This document shows positions 45,613 through 55,825 of a stretch of DNA of 64,000 nt, piece after piece (position 1 is the first letter of the stretch; each line of letters starts with the position of its first letter). This DNA comes from Dryocosmus kuriphilus. Taxonomy: Eukaryota > Arthropoda > Insecta > Hymenoptera > Cynipidae. The DNA is taken from positions 90,764,822-90,828,821 of the forward strand of contig CM076191.1 of the NCBI GenBank assembly GCA_038277395.1. The letters run 5' to 3'. The notes under the pieces are model-generated. The model worked only from the letters and a program-made list of their open reading frames with translations, had not been told where the DNA came from and did not search any database. The translations under genes were made by a program, and so were the position numbers.

Positions 45613-46730
45613 TACAATTTTTATTAATTCGTGTGAACACTTAAGCAACTGTTGGCTCAATATTCCTAATAGTTGAATTAACATTTGAGTTATTGGATTC
45701 ACAATTTCCTGTAGTTATAATGTAAGAATTGACTGTAATGCAATAAGTTAAATAAATCTAATTTTTTTCTTCATCACATAAAATGGTACGCAAGAATTAC
45801 CTTCGGAGACACGTTGATATTCGAAAAACAGATGAAAGTTGGCAAGCTGATCTTGTGGAAATGCAACCCTATGAACGAGAAAATAAAGGGTATAGATATA
45901 TATTAACAACTATCAATGTATTTTCAAAATGCGCCTGGGCAGTTGCGGTAAAATCGAAGAAAGGTGAAGAAGTTACTGCTGCAATGAAGTCTGTTCTTAT
46001 GGGAAAACGTATACCTAAACATTTACAAGTGGATAGTGGAAAAGAACTTTATAACTCTACTTTTCAAGATCTTATGAAAGAATATAGTATTAATTTACAC
46101 TCTACATATAGTAATTTAAAGGCATCTATCTGCGAGCGATTTAGCAGAAGTTTAAAGAATAAAATGTGGAAGCAATTCAGTATGCAAGGGAATTATAAAT
46201 GCCCGTGTAGAACCTGCCATATTTAGCCTTATTAATCAAAAGGCCCTGATAATCAAAAGGCCCGGAAAAGGATACCTTGTTAGCAAAATGTCATAACGAC
46301 CCGTGTCAGGGCCGAATACGAATCGGATCAGGATGCCCTTCGTATAAATATGGTGCTCGGATACGGGACCTTTATACGGCCCTTTCCAGGTGCCTGCAGG
46401 AACCAGACAAGAGCTCCTGCTATATGTTAATACGGTTAATAATACGCCATAATAATATTTCTGAACCCAATTTTTATTTTCATAATTATTTATAACATGG
46501 AATTGTCTGCCTAAAATATTTTAAATTTTGCATCAGTTTAAAAACGTTTAATGCTTATAATTCGATGATGCATGAAACACCGATTTGATCTATTTTTAGT
46601 ATACGTGTAGGTCATGACCAGGAGTATAACAAGGGCAAGTAGTAAGATGCGATACTCAGCGGTTTACGAGAAATTAATTATTAAACATTTCAGTCCTCTC
46701 ACATACGTTCTACGTTGGCAGAAATTCAAC

Positions 46731-46801
46731 GAGGCAGTAGTCCAGCGGTAAGGTTCCTGCTTCGTAAACGCGGGATCGCTGGATCGAATCCCGCCGGTGA
46801 A
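46731..46801 (+). repeat. tRNA-like sequence, left arm
   Basis: TAGTCCAGCGGTAAGG resembles an A box and GGATCGAATCCC a B box. The anticodon arm CCTGC...GCGGG encloses TTCGTAAAC, similar to Thr (CGU) tRNAs but with a 9-nt loop. A tRNA-derived relic within the inverted repeat of the nested element. Confidence 0.5.
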
Positions 46802-47691
46802 CTTTTTTTTTAATATTTCACATTTTGTACCAAGTTAGGTGTTTATTTTGGAAATGTCGTAATAATTTTTTTTTTTTGCGGGAAAAGGTATTCCGAAAAA
46901 ATCGTACAAGAGTGAACTTTTTTTTTGATCACATAATTTACGATAGGTATCTGCATTTCAAATAAATTATTATCATACAATTTTATGTTTATTCCATTAT
47001 GTGTATACTTCGTACAGGACTTGTAATTTTTTAATCGTACAGGAGTTTGAAGAATTAATAATTTTATTCCCAGTATATTGTACAACTATTTATTTTACCC
47101 TATTTTTCATTCACTGTCGTGAAGTTCGAGAGCCGAATTACTGCATGAACTATAGGATGATATCGGTCTTAGAAGCAGGGAAAAAAATAATTATTGCCTT
47201 TCTTCGCCCTTCGAAGACCACAACACATCACTATCACGTGTAAAATCAGATATCTCACAATTATTCAAAATTTTACGAAGTTAGTACCTCAGGACCCAAA
47301 GAACGAATACGGATTTAAACGTTTACTAGGAGACCCGTTTATTCGCTCCTGCTAAGAGAAATCTTTTTTTCGTGTGCAGGTATCCTCACAAGGTCAGAAC
47401 ACGTCCCAACGAAAAGCCATAGATAAAGTCACTGCTTGCGGACCGATTTTTCACAGAAATGCAATGAACGAAATAAACAGTACCTTTTATGCATATAAAA
47501 GTATAACATAAACTTGTATGATAATAATTTATTTGAAATGCAGATATCATATATTATGTGATTCAAAGAAAAGTTCACTTCTGTACGATTTTTTCAGAAT
47601 ACCTTTTCCCGCCAAAAAAAAATTATTACAATTATTTCCAAAATAAACACCTAAATTTGTAACAAATGTGAAATATTAAAAAAAAAAAAAT

Positions 47692-47760
47692 TCACCGGCG
47701 TGATTCGATCCAGCGATCCCGCGCTTACGAAGCAGGAACCTTACCGCTGGGCCACGGCCT
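47692..47760 (-). repeat. tRNA-like sequence, right arm
   Basis: Inverted counterpart of the 46731 sequence (AGCGGTAAGGTTCCTGCTTC, then GGATCGAATCACGCC), diverged at a few positions. Confidence 0.5.
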
Positions 47761-48304
47761 CGTTGGACATCTGCCAACGTATAGACTGTATGTGAGTGGC
47801 CTGAAATGTTTAATAATTAATTTCTCGTAAACCGCTGCGTATCGCATCTAACTACTTGCAGCTGTTATACTCCCGGTTGGAAAAAAAAGACAAATGTCAC
47901 AAAGTCATTACGTTATCCACGACTGCGTTGTACTACCTAGCATTTTGTTTGAAATAATAAGATAAAACATTAATATATAAAAAGTCCTCTCTAAAGAATA
48001 ATTTTACAAATTTCAATTTTAGAGAATGCAAGCATTTTTAAAAAATACTTTCTAAAAATTGAAATTTAATAACATTTTATAACACAAATGACTAATAATA
48101 TAATATACACTTATTTCACCCAAGTTTTATGAGAAAATATTTTGTTTTATAACAGATGAATTTAAAATTTCAATATAATAAATTTTTAAACCCATTTAGT
48201 TACAAAATGTGTAAAACCAAGAAATAAAAATATACACTTCTCCGCTGACCCTGGCTTTTTCAGCGAAATATCTTGGCTTTGTTTCTGTCAAGAGAATTCA
48301 AGCG

Positions 48305-48402
48305 ACCTAATAACTCAGTTGGCTAATGCGTGCGGTATATTTATAAGTTTTAGGTAGTTTTAGGTATGTTTAGGTAGGGTTCGAATCCTCAGCGGGTGCG
48401 AT
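48305..48402 (+). repeat. tRNA-like sequence with expanded middle
   Basis: TAATAACTCAGTTGGCTAATGCG (A-box-like) and TAGGGTTCGAATCCTC (strong B box) are separated by a TTTTAGGTA triplication. Degenerate tRNA-derived sequence, the third in this nested element. Confidence 0.5.
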
Positions 48403-49278
48403 TTTTCAAAACACTTAATTGTCCTATTATATGTATAAGTGAATGTTCGTAAAATTAGATAATTTTAAATATAAATTAAGTGCAAGAATAATATAGAAAA
48501 CCATTTTTTAAAACAAATTTATCCTATTTGATATTATCTGCTTCGAGCGGCTAAAGCTTAGACATGAATCCCTGTTCGTTTTTGTACATTCCTTACATTC
48601 CTTCATTTCTCTCCGTGTAATAAAAGTTTCCTATTAGCAATACCAATAATGTATTGTTGATTTATTTATAAAAATATGTAAGGGCCTGGTTTATAAATTA
48701 TATATAATTAAGGTCGCCTGATCAGGGCCTTGTAATGTTGCCTGATAGGGGCCAAACCATTTCGAGCGTGACCGATCCTGTAAGGTCCGGATAGAATTTC
48801 CTGATACGGACCTGATCAAATAATAAGGCAACCTGCCCAGGGCCGTGTAGAGGCCGTATTAAAATTTTCACACGGGTGGTTGAATATTTTATCTAATTTG
48901 GTGTCCTCTTACAATAATGATAAGCATCGAAATATAGGAATGAAACCTAAAGAAGTGACAGCTAAGCATGAAAAAATATTTTTGTTAAATGTATACAAGA
49001 AATTTCAAGTCGAAAATGTTAATCTAGACTTAAAGTTTAAGATTGATGAAAAAGTTCGAATAAGTAAATTTAAACATGTTTTTGAGAAAGGCTATACACC
49101 GAACTGGACTACTAAAATACTTACAATAAGAGACATAAAAAATACAGTGCCTATCACGTATATGCTTAAATATTATCAAAATCAGCCCATTATGGGTGGT
49201 TTTTACGAACAAGAGTTACTTAAAGTTAAAAATCCCGATACCTACCTTCTTGAAAAAATCGTGAAAAGGAGTAGATAA

Positions 49279-49830
49279 GATATTTGTAAAATGGCTAGGT
49301 TTTGATGATTCTCATAATAGCAGGATAAGTAAATCTGATTTGTAAGGTATTTCGAATGTATTTAGCCTAAGTTATATTTCAATAAAAATGTTTAAAAAAT
49401 TATAATCATGAATAAAAGAATTATAATCATAACCTATATGAAACTTGATCTACTTCTATACTCCTCTTCCGTATTCTTCATCTTCAGATTGTCGAGTGAA
49501 CGTCCTCGGCGCTAAGCTATGACACGCGAGCATTTCATATCAGTATTTAATATACAATTGGCAAAAAAGTTTTTTTTAACGCTTTAAGATTACGTGCCAC
49601 AGGACATTTATTTTAATTGCCACACTTACTTTTTCTGTTAAAATTTTTTGTTTACTATTATTATTATAAAAACAAAGAAAACAGATTATTTGTATAGTTT
49701 CATATTTTATTGAAAATATTTTCTATCATACGGTACAATAGCTTTACACCATTAAAATATACACACACAAAATTTAATGCAAAATGCATTGTACAATTTC
49801 TGTAGACATTTTATTCAAGTGAAACGTAAT
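49279..49830. other. Polinton interior, intergenic
   Basis: Convergent intergenic region between the integrase (+) and the minus-strand cluster. AT-rich, no gene seen. Confidence 0.4.
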
Positions 49831-50031
49831 TCATTCTAAAAACAGTTTATCAGGATGCACAGATTTGAAGCCTGAATGTTTCTTCTTCAAAATACTTTTT
49901 AACAAACATTCATGATTCGCTTTCACATACGAAGCAACAGAATGAATATTAGGTGATTTCACCGCAACAGAAACGATTTGCATAACACTTTTAATAATAC
50001 AGACTCTAGCACTTTTAAGTAGTATCTGCAC
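49831..50031 (-). CDS. Small Polinton ORF, minus strand, third in cluster
   Basis: A 66-codon frame (MQILLKSARVCIIKSVMQIV...) directly follows the ORF that ends at 50035. It has no recognised domain, with a basic C-terminal half (SILKKKHSGFKSVHPDK). It may be a separate gene or the frameshifted tail of the preceding one. Confidence 0.35.
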   Translation of the reverse strand: MQILLKSARVCIIKSVMQIVSVAVKSPNIHSVASYVKANHECLLKSILKKKHSGFKSVHPDKLFLE

Positions 50032-50034
50032 TAA

Positions 50035-50466
50035 CTAATTTAAATTTTGATTCACACAGAGGAGAACTTCGCTGAGAATGATGAATGTAGTCTTCCTCAT
50101 TGAGAACGGATAGTGAGATTTAGTTGATTCTTCATCTATTCGTTTCAGTGTTATCAAATACTCGTCATTTGATATTTGAAAACTCATTTCAAAATTTCCA
50201 AAATCAATTCTACCTTCCCTTTTTAGCTGTAAAAGCTCTCCCTTGAAGTATAATGTCATAATTTTAAATGTCGTCTGAAATTCCTTCCACCACTCAGCAG
50301 ACTTTAGAGAAATGCAAGTTCGGGGATGACTGCTTATGAGATTCTCTATGGGAGTTGAACTTCCATTACATCTTAATTCAACGCCAACGATCACTTGCTT
50401 TGAAAAAGTTGCATTTAAATTAAATGTTTGTGCAAAAATTAACCAATTATGTTTTAAATATGACAT
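50035..50466 (-). CDS. Unknown Polinton protein (143 codons)
   Basis: An intact minus-strand frame starting MSYLKHNWLIFAQTFNLNAT, with mixed hydrophobic and charged segments (SAEWWKEFQTTFKIMTLYFK, DEYLITLKRIDEEST). It starts 9 bp after the stop of the preceding ORF, a compact virus-like spacing. I recognise no family. Retention in a shrunken element suggests a useful role. Confidence 0.5.
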   Translation of the reverse strand: MSYLKHNWLIFAQTFNLNATFSKQVIVGVELRCNGSSTPIENLISSHPRTCISLKSAEWWKEFQTTFKIMTLYFKGELLQLKREGRIDFGNFEMSFQISNDEYLITLKRIDEESTKSHYPFSMRKTTFIILSEVLLCVNQNLN

Positions 50467-50475
50467 ATTGATGCT

Positions 50476-50799
50476 TTAAATTGAAGTTTCGTCACTGCTT
50501 GAAAATTGAATGTCATTACACATTCCTCCAATGTATTTCATAAACAACTTCTTGGCATCACACGATTTTTGGAATTCCTCAAGTTGTTTCAGATCTTCGG
50601 CAAAGAATTTCTGTAGCCTCAGAGGGAGAAATTTGGTAAAAGTATGTTTCAGATCTACAATAACCTTCTCGCCATATTTAGTTGAAATTTTCCTGACATC
50701 CGTGATCCGCTGGATTTTATTGAGGTCTAGATCCTTCAACTTCCTGACGGGTAGAAAGTTTCGTTCACACCCTAGCTTGTTGAGTATAGTAAAATTCAT
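50476..50799 (-). CDS. Possible OB-fold ssDNA-binding protein of Polinton
   Basis: An intact 107-codon frame starting MNFTILNKLGCERNFLPVRK. The stretch IQRITDVRKISTKYGEKVIV followed by DLKHTFTKFLPLRLQKFF has the alternating beta pattern of small OB-fold proteins, and similar short proteins are found in virus-like elements. This is inference from pattern only. It lies 22 bp downstream of a 48-codon ORF and 9 bp upstream of the next, so the three probably share one transcript. Confidence 0.45.
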   Translation of the reverse strand: MNFTILNKLGCERNFLPVRKLKDLDLNKIQRITDVRKISTKYGEKVIVDLKHTFTKFLPLRLQKFFAEDLKQLEEFQKSCDAKKLFMKYIGGMCNDIQFSSSDETSI

Positions 50800-50821
50800 T
50801 TATTATTTTTTTCTTTAAGAT

Positions 50822-50968
50822 TCACTTATTTATTTTTAAGTTCTCGAAATTTTTCGAAATATCTCGAATGTTAGAATAAACTGTCACTAACTTTTTTAAT
50901 TCTTCAATATCGTTTAAAAATAATTCAATTCGAATCTTCAACTCTTTATATTGCTTACTGCTTGGCAT
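50822..50968 (-). CDS. Short ORF (48 codons), first of the minus cluster
   Basis: ATG at 50966-50968 opens MPSSKQYKELKIRIELFLND and continues as a charged helix with coiled-coil spacing (IEELKKLVTVYSNI), stopping at 50822. It is the first ORF after a good core promoter. Function unknown. Confidence 0.45.
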   Translation of the reverse strand: MPSSKQYKELKIRIELFLNDIEELKKLVTVYSNIRDISKNFENLKINK

Positions 50969-50978
50969 TTAGTGTTGT

Positions 50979-51014
50979 ACTGAAAAGACTATGGAATGGG
51001 CTGCGGTTTATATA
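50979..51014 (-). promoter_or_regulatory. TATA plus initiator core promoter
   Basis: On the minus strand, TATATAAA (51007-51014) is followed about 30 nt later by TCAGT (50979-50983), matching the arthropod TATA/Inr spacing. The first ORF of the cluster begins about 15 nt downstream. Confidence 0.55.
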
Positions 51015-51189
51015 GTCCTAATATTGTTATTTGTTTACACATTCCTTAAAATTGTTATCTAATTTCTTAGAATTTTTTGATTTTTTATAACTACAGTATA
51101 ATTGGTTATCCAATTTCTTGGAATTGTTTACACATTCTTTAAAGTTTTTATCTAATCTCTTTGAATTTTTTGTTATTATTATGGTTACA

Positions 51190-51510
51190 GTAGAATTCTA
51201 TGTAACTTGATACTACTGTTTACTCTACATTTCTCGAGAGTGGGGGTAAATCCTGTTCGAACTTGTATGAAAATATGTAATATGAAGTCATCTCTCAAGA
51301 ATTCTATGTAACCTGATACTCTTTTCTATGCAATTTCTAAGAATTTTTTGTAATTAGATACCCATTGTTTATGTTAAAATAAGAAAACTATGAGATATCA
51401 GACGTCAACATTCTTATCACCGGAAGTGACTCACCATGACTATGGCGTCATCCTATTTTTATCCCCTCCACTCGATTCACACAGATACACACTCACACCA
51501 ATTCAAGCTC
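51190..51510. repeat. Internal duplicate of Polinton terminal repeat
   Basis: It matches about 52790-53110 of the right arm in the same orientation (GTGGGGGTAAATCCTGTTCG, AGATATCAGACGTCAACATT, ATCACCGGAAGTGACTCACC). It implies a tandem duplication or recombination event inside the right arm. Confidence 0.8.
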
Positions 51511-51749
51511 ACACGAGCATGCAAGATTCTTTAGCATTTTTCGGCCACGATTTCTTGGCAACAATTTTATCATCTATTTGTAACCATCCTTTCTTATTTT
51601 CGAATAAAGTAACGTAATGACCACTTTCTATTGTTACAGCAGCCGAAAAATATTGCATTACCATAAAGATTCACGTGAAATGAGCCAAGTCTATTAACGG
51701 TCTATAATAAGAAACCAGAAGTCGGTAACGAAGTTTTTTTCCATTCTTT

Positions 51750-53733
51750 TACTTGAGTGCAAAATTTTGAGTATTTTATTTAATTATAACGTCCTTCTCT
51801 TCCTCTTCCCCAGTAAATATATATAAAACAGGTTTTGAGAAAAACGTATTTATGACAACATTTTTCTTTAGTTTTGTCATCATTTTGTCTTATATATTGC
51901 AACATTTTTTTTTCACACTGCGTACTGCACCTTTTTAAACACACACATCTTCTCCAATAGTTCCAACTAGAAACTCGTTCATTCGTTGAAACTGCTTCAT
52001 TAAAAACGTTGATCGGTGTACGGGTTGAGTTCTTTCAATATAATAAATGTAGAGTTTGGAATTAAAATGGGAAGTTTGAGTCCTTTATTCAAGCTTGCTC
52101 AACTGACACCAAATCATCATCATAATACTAGAAACCAAAGAGCAGATTAAAATGTTTAGATTTAATAACTCCTTCACCCACTACACCATATAGTATAGTA
52201 TAGTATGGTACATTGCAGTCAGCTTGACTTTTCATAACTTCAGGTTTATTTTACTAGAGTTCATACTCGATTCCGTGCCTCCAAATTACATCATTCTTAT
52301 GTACGTGACCATACGTTCATATTTGCATTAGACAGTATCTCTTCATTGATCAAAGATTTTGAGTAACCTATTCCTTATCGATTCACTCTTCGATTTTTAT
52401 TGGTAAATACACTATTGTTGTAATATTTAAAAGAATTTCGTAAAACGTAAGACTTATGTGGATCGGTCTTGATTTTATCAACAAATTAAATGTTTATGTA
52501 TTCCATAAGTATGCATAATTCATCTCTAGCTATTTTTTTGCTTTTTCATTAAATAATTCCTTAGTGGATTTCCTTTTATATTTTCTAACAGGAAACTGAC
52601 GTTATATTTTCAAAGAATTGGTCAAAAACCTAAGCCTAACATTGATTGGCCTAAAATTTATAAGCAAATAAATTGTTTAAACATTACATAGTTGCGCTTC
52701 ACTCATCTAATATCATCTCTCGATTAATTCGAGTATAGTATAGTATAGTTTTGTATGGCATATTGTAGCGATCAACGAATGGATTTTCAAACATATCAGA
52801 ATTCTATGTAACTTGACACCATTGTTTACGTTACATTTCTGGACAGTGGGGGTAAATCCTGTTTGAACTTGCATGAAAATATGTAATATGACGTCATCTC
52901 TCAAGAATTCCATGTAACCTGATACTATTGTTTGTGCAATTTCTCAGAATTTTATGTAATTTGATACAATTGTTTATGTTAAGATAAGAAAACTATGAGA
53001 TATCAGACGTCAACATTCTTATCACCGGAAGTGACTCACCATAACAATGGCGTCATCCTATTTTTATCCCCTCCACTCAATTCACACCGATACACACTAA
53101 CACCAATTCATGCTCACACGGACATGCCCTAATGCCAGTGTATCCAAAACCAGCCCTGATGAATTAAAACTTTATGGTGATATCAATGAAAAACGTTCTG
53201 CATACGCTGAACGGTCTTTGCTCTTATCCATAAAAACAAATTCCTTAGCGCTTTTCCTTTGATATTTTGCAGACAGGAAGCTGACGTCATATTTATAAAA
53301 CGTTGGGTATACGTCGAACGGTCTTTACTCTTGTCTTTAAATGTATTGTTTAAACATTCCACCATTGTACACCACTCATCCAGCCTCATTTATCTGATGT
53401 TTTCAATAACAAATTCCTTATCAGTTATCCCTTTGATATTTACCGACAGGAAGCTGACGTCATATTTTTAAAAGATTTTGATTGATAAAACTCGCAATTG
53501 CACATTATAATTACTCAAGTCATCGAGAACATTCTAGAAGCTTAACATAGGAGAAAGAAGGGGTGTAGGAGGGCAAGGGAAATTTTTTTTGACAATTTCA
53601 TTACGCACTATAATTAATGACGTCACATCGAACATTCTAGAAGCTTAGCACGGACATGAACCACTTTAGATCTCGATTTCGGTAACTGTGGGTAACAGGA
53701 ATCTGTATTTAGAACTCTCCTCGCTCATCTACT
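51750..53733. repeat. Polinton right terminal inverted repeat region
   Basis: Complement of the left arm as described there, ending ACT at 53731-53733 next to the TAGGTA duplication. It lacks the 1.17 kb present in the left arm. Confidence 0.85.
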
Positions 53734-54171
53734 TAGGTAATAAAAATAGTTCAGTAATTTATAAATCTATCATAAATTTCCAAAATTTCCCGAAATATAA
53801 AATACTTTTCTAATTCATTGTGCCAAAATTACATGGTTTTAACAGAAATCTTGGGAAAAATTTTTCTCTTTAAAAGCGACAATTTACATACATGCAAATC
53901 GAAACGATTCCTAAGAGAAACTAACGTCTTTGGGAAAAGAAAATTCACGCCACATATCAAAATATGTTGTATAAGGACACATATACGTGTTAAAAACAGA
54001 ACATGCAGCGAAATATCATTTTGAAGGTCAAAACGGACGCGGACCAAACAAACCCACTCCACTCATTCTCTCCATCCCTGAACAATATGACGGTCAGCAT
54101 TTGAATCGAATACGCTACCTTCATTTTTTTACATTCACATCAGAGAAGGTATTAGATTTGTGTAAAATTTG

Positions 54172-54173
<2 letters not shown>

Positions 54174-54207
<34 letters not shown>
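54174..54207. repeat. C34 homopolymer
   Basis: Thirty-four consecutive C, followed by an AT-rich stretch. Most likely an expanded or mis-measured homopolymer within a repeat. Between 53740 and 54560 no gene is seen. Confidence 0.9.
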
Positions 54208-54574
54208 AGTTTTCATCAAATCTCCACGTTTTGAGACCCCCTGAATGAGAAAAAACGGGTTTTACGACGGTGTCTTTCTGTCTGTAGTTGTTCTCGTCGA
54301 AAGTTATACAGGTTTAAAGAAAAAAATTACATTTTTTCGAAAATTCTACTTCAAAATTCAAATACTCACAACTTCGTATACAAATTTTTTTCCTGCAAAT
54401 CGGAAAAATATGTATTTCCTCATTTTTCTTTAAAAACAACATATTTCGTCAGCAACAGATTCTGCGACTTGAAAAAAAAGGAAAAAATATATCCCCCTTT
54501 TATGTATATCCCCCCTTTTATATCCCCCTTCTTGAAAAACCTTTCTGCCTGATGTGAAATGGATTCGGTCTATA

Positions 54575-54860
54575 TCATTTTTATTCAAATTTACATTCAA
54601 GTTTTTAGAAGATAAGAAAATAAAAGGATTGAAAAAAAGTGCGAGGATGCGAACGTAGAACGGAAGCGTTACTAGTCAATCACTTAAGCCACTAGATCAG
54701 GGTAAATTGTAATGTAAAGAAAATTAAAGCCAGGAGACAACCGGCTGAAAGTATTTCATATTTTATGTATATATTTTGTTATTTATTATTTTCTTAAATA
54801 ATGTGCAGCTTAATGCAAAGGATTAAAGAAATTATGTATTTGAAGCAACGAAATTATAGT
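54575..54860. repeat. Direct repeat with tRNA-like core, copy 1
   Basis: TATATCATTTTTATTCAA, GTGGCTTAAGTGATT (complement), AGGGTAAATTGTAATG and AATGTGCAGCTTAAT recur in order at 55222-55510. The minus strand at 54639-54710 reads TAGTGGCTTAAGTGATTG... then CGTTCGCATCCTCGCAC, tRNA-like A and B boxes. Possibly a SINE. Confidence 0.6.
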
Positions 54861-55221
54861 CCGGGAGCCTCGAGTCACTTTCCATATGCAATAAATAAAA
54901 AGTGGATGAAAAATTAAACTTTGACCCGAAATAAAATATCACCCAGGGGCCAACTAAAACGACGGCCTTGATCGCCAGCAGCGGTTCAGTTGCAAGACCT
55001 GATGTTTATTTAATATTATTTAATATCTAGAAGATAAGTTCTCTTCGTGACACCTGCGGTTTCGAGTTCCAAATTCTAAGTTCCGCTTGTGTTTAAATTC
55101 TATTTTCAAACAAAAGTTTAAAAAAATTACTTTTACCTAGTGTCTCTGACCCCTCCCCCCACCCATTTTCATACTAAATTATGTAAGATTAAAAAAAATT
55201 TTAACAAAAATTATTTTATGA

Positions 55222-55510
55222 TAATTATATCATTTTTATTCAAGTTTACATTGAAGTTTTTATAAGAACAGAAAACTTTAAAAAATTGAGAAAATGTGGG
55301 AGGTTGCAAACGCAGAACGGCAGCATTACTGTTCAGTCACCCAAGCCACTAGACTAGGGTAAATTGTAATGAGAGTAATTTAAAACCAGGAGTCACCCGT
55401 CTGGAAGTATTTCCTATTTTATGGATATTTCATTATTTATTATTTCCTTAAAAAATGTGCAGCTTAATATAAAGGATTAAAGGAATTATATATTTGACGC
55501 AATGAGATTG
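55222..55510. repeat. Direct repeat with tRNA-like core, copy 2
   Basis: Second copy of the 54575 repeat, about 650 bp downstream. The tRNA-like part is at 55296-55361 on the minus strand (TAGTGGCTTGGGTGACTG, CGTTTGCAACCTCCCAC). From 55511 to 55825 there is A/T-rich DNA without a gene. Confidence 0.6.
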
Positions 55511-55825
55511 ATACACTTCTTCGGGAAGACCAGTGAAATTCGTGAAAAATGCTATTTGTCCCGAATTTCGGGATGAGTCGACGCAGCCTTATTAATAATT
55601 ATTCTTTTTATTATTTATTTTTTTATTTATTATTTATTTATTAACTACTCTACCGACGTTATCCAATTGCTAAATTGTAGCCCTGCCTTACCGCTCAAGA
55701 AGGAGCGTGGACGTTCAGTTTTAGTTCACATAAAAGCAGAAAAAAACTTAGGGGCACGGGGGGCCCTGCGGTAATCAAACGAAATTGAATACATTAGTCT
55801 GCCAATCTTCCTACTAATCTCTGCC

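Larger units (their letters stand above)
46202..48876. mobile_element. CCCGTGT element nested in Polinton integrase
   Basis: It begins CCCGTGTAGAA and ends TTTTCACACGGG, with TG at 46200-46201 and TG at 48877-48878 as a 2-bp duplication. Removing it rejoins the integrase frame. Its outer parts are full of GGGCC-TGATACGG-type motifs in both orientations (46230-46430, 48685-48860). Its centre is an inverted repeat (about 46590-47080 with about 47460-47890), each arm bearing one tRNA-like sequence. No transposase is present. Confidence 0.85.
45783..49278 (+). pseudogene. Polinton integrase, split by insertion
   Basis: The N-terminal part (45783-46199) carries the rve catalytic core: an Asp block (ESWQADLVEMQPY), a second Asp block (LQVDSGKELYN) and the following Glu region, degraded at ASICERFSRSL. 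The C-terminal part (48880-49278) holds the SH3/chromo-like tail of Polinton integrases, with KVRISKFKHVFEKGY and GGFYEQELLKV. A 2,675-bp element (46202-48876) sits between them, and the frame continues across its 2-bp target duplication. The protein would insert the element into the host genome with 6-bp staggered cuts. The frame is otherwise open on both sides, so inactivation was probably recent and due to the insertion. Confidence 0.9.
40450..53733. mobile_element. Polinton/Maverick element, deletion derivative
   Basis: The element begins AGTAGATGAGCGAGGAGAG and ends with the inverted complement, finishing ...CTACT. TAGGTA flanks it at 40444-40449 and 53734-53739. The 5'-AG terminus, long terminal inverted repeats and a 6-bp duplication are the Polinton signature, and an integrase of the Polinton type lies inside. 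Minus a 2.7-kb nested insertion it is about 10.6 kb, well below the 15-20 kb usual for the group. I see no protein-primed DNA polymerase, capsid proteins, Ulp-like protease or packaging ATPase. It is therefore a non-autonomous derivative that keeps its integrase, though broken, and a few accessory genes. Confidence 0.92.

Noticed and set aside
54248..54433. 62-codon frame after the C34 run
   Set aside because: Low-complexity Lys/Phe-rich translation with no motif; probably part of a dispersed repeat.
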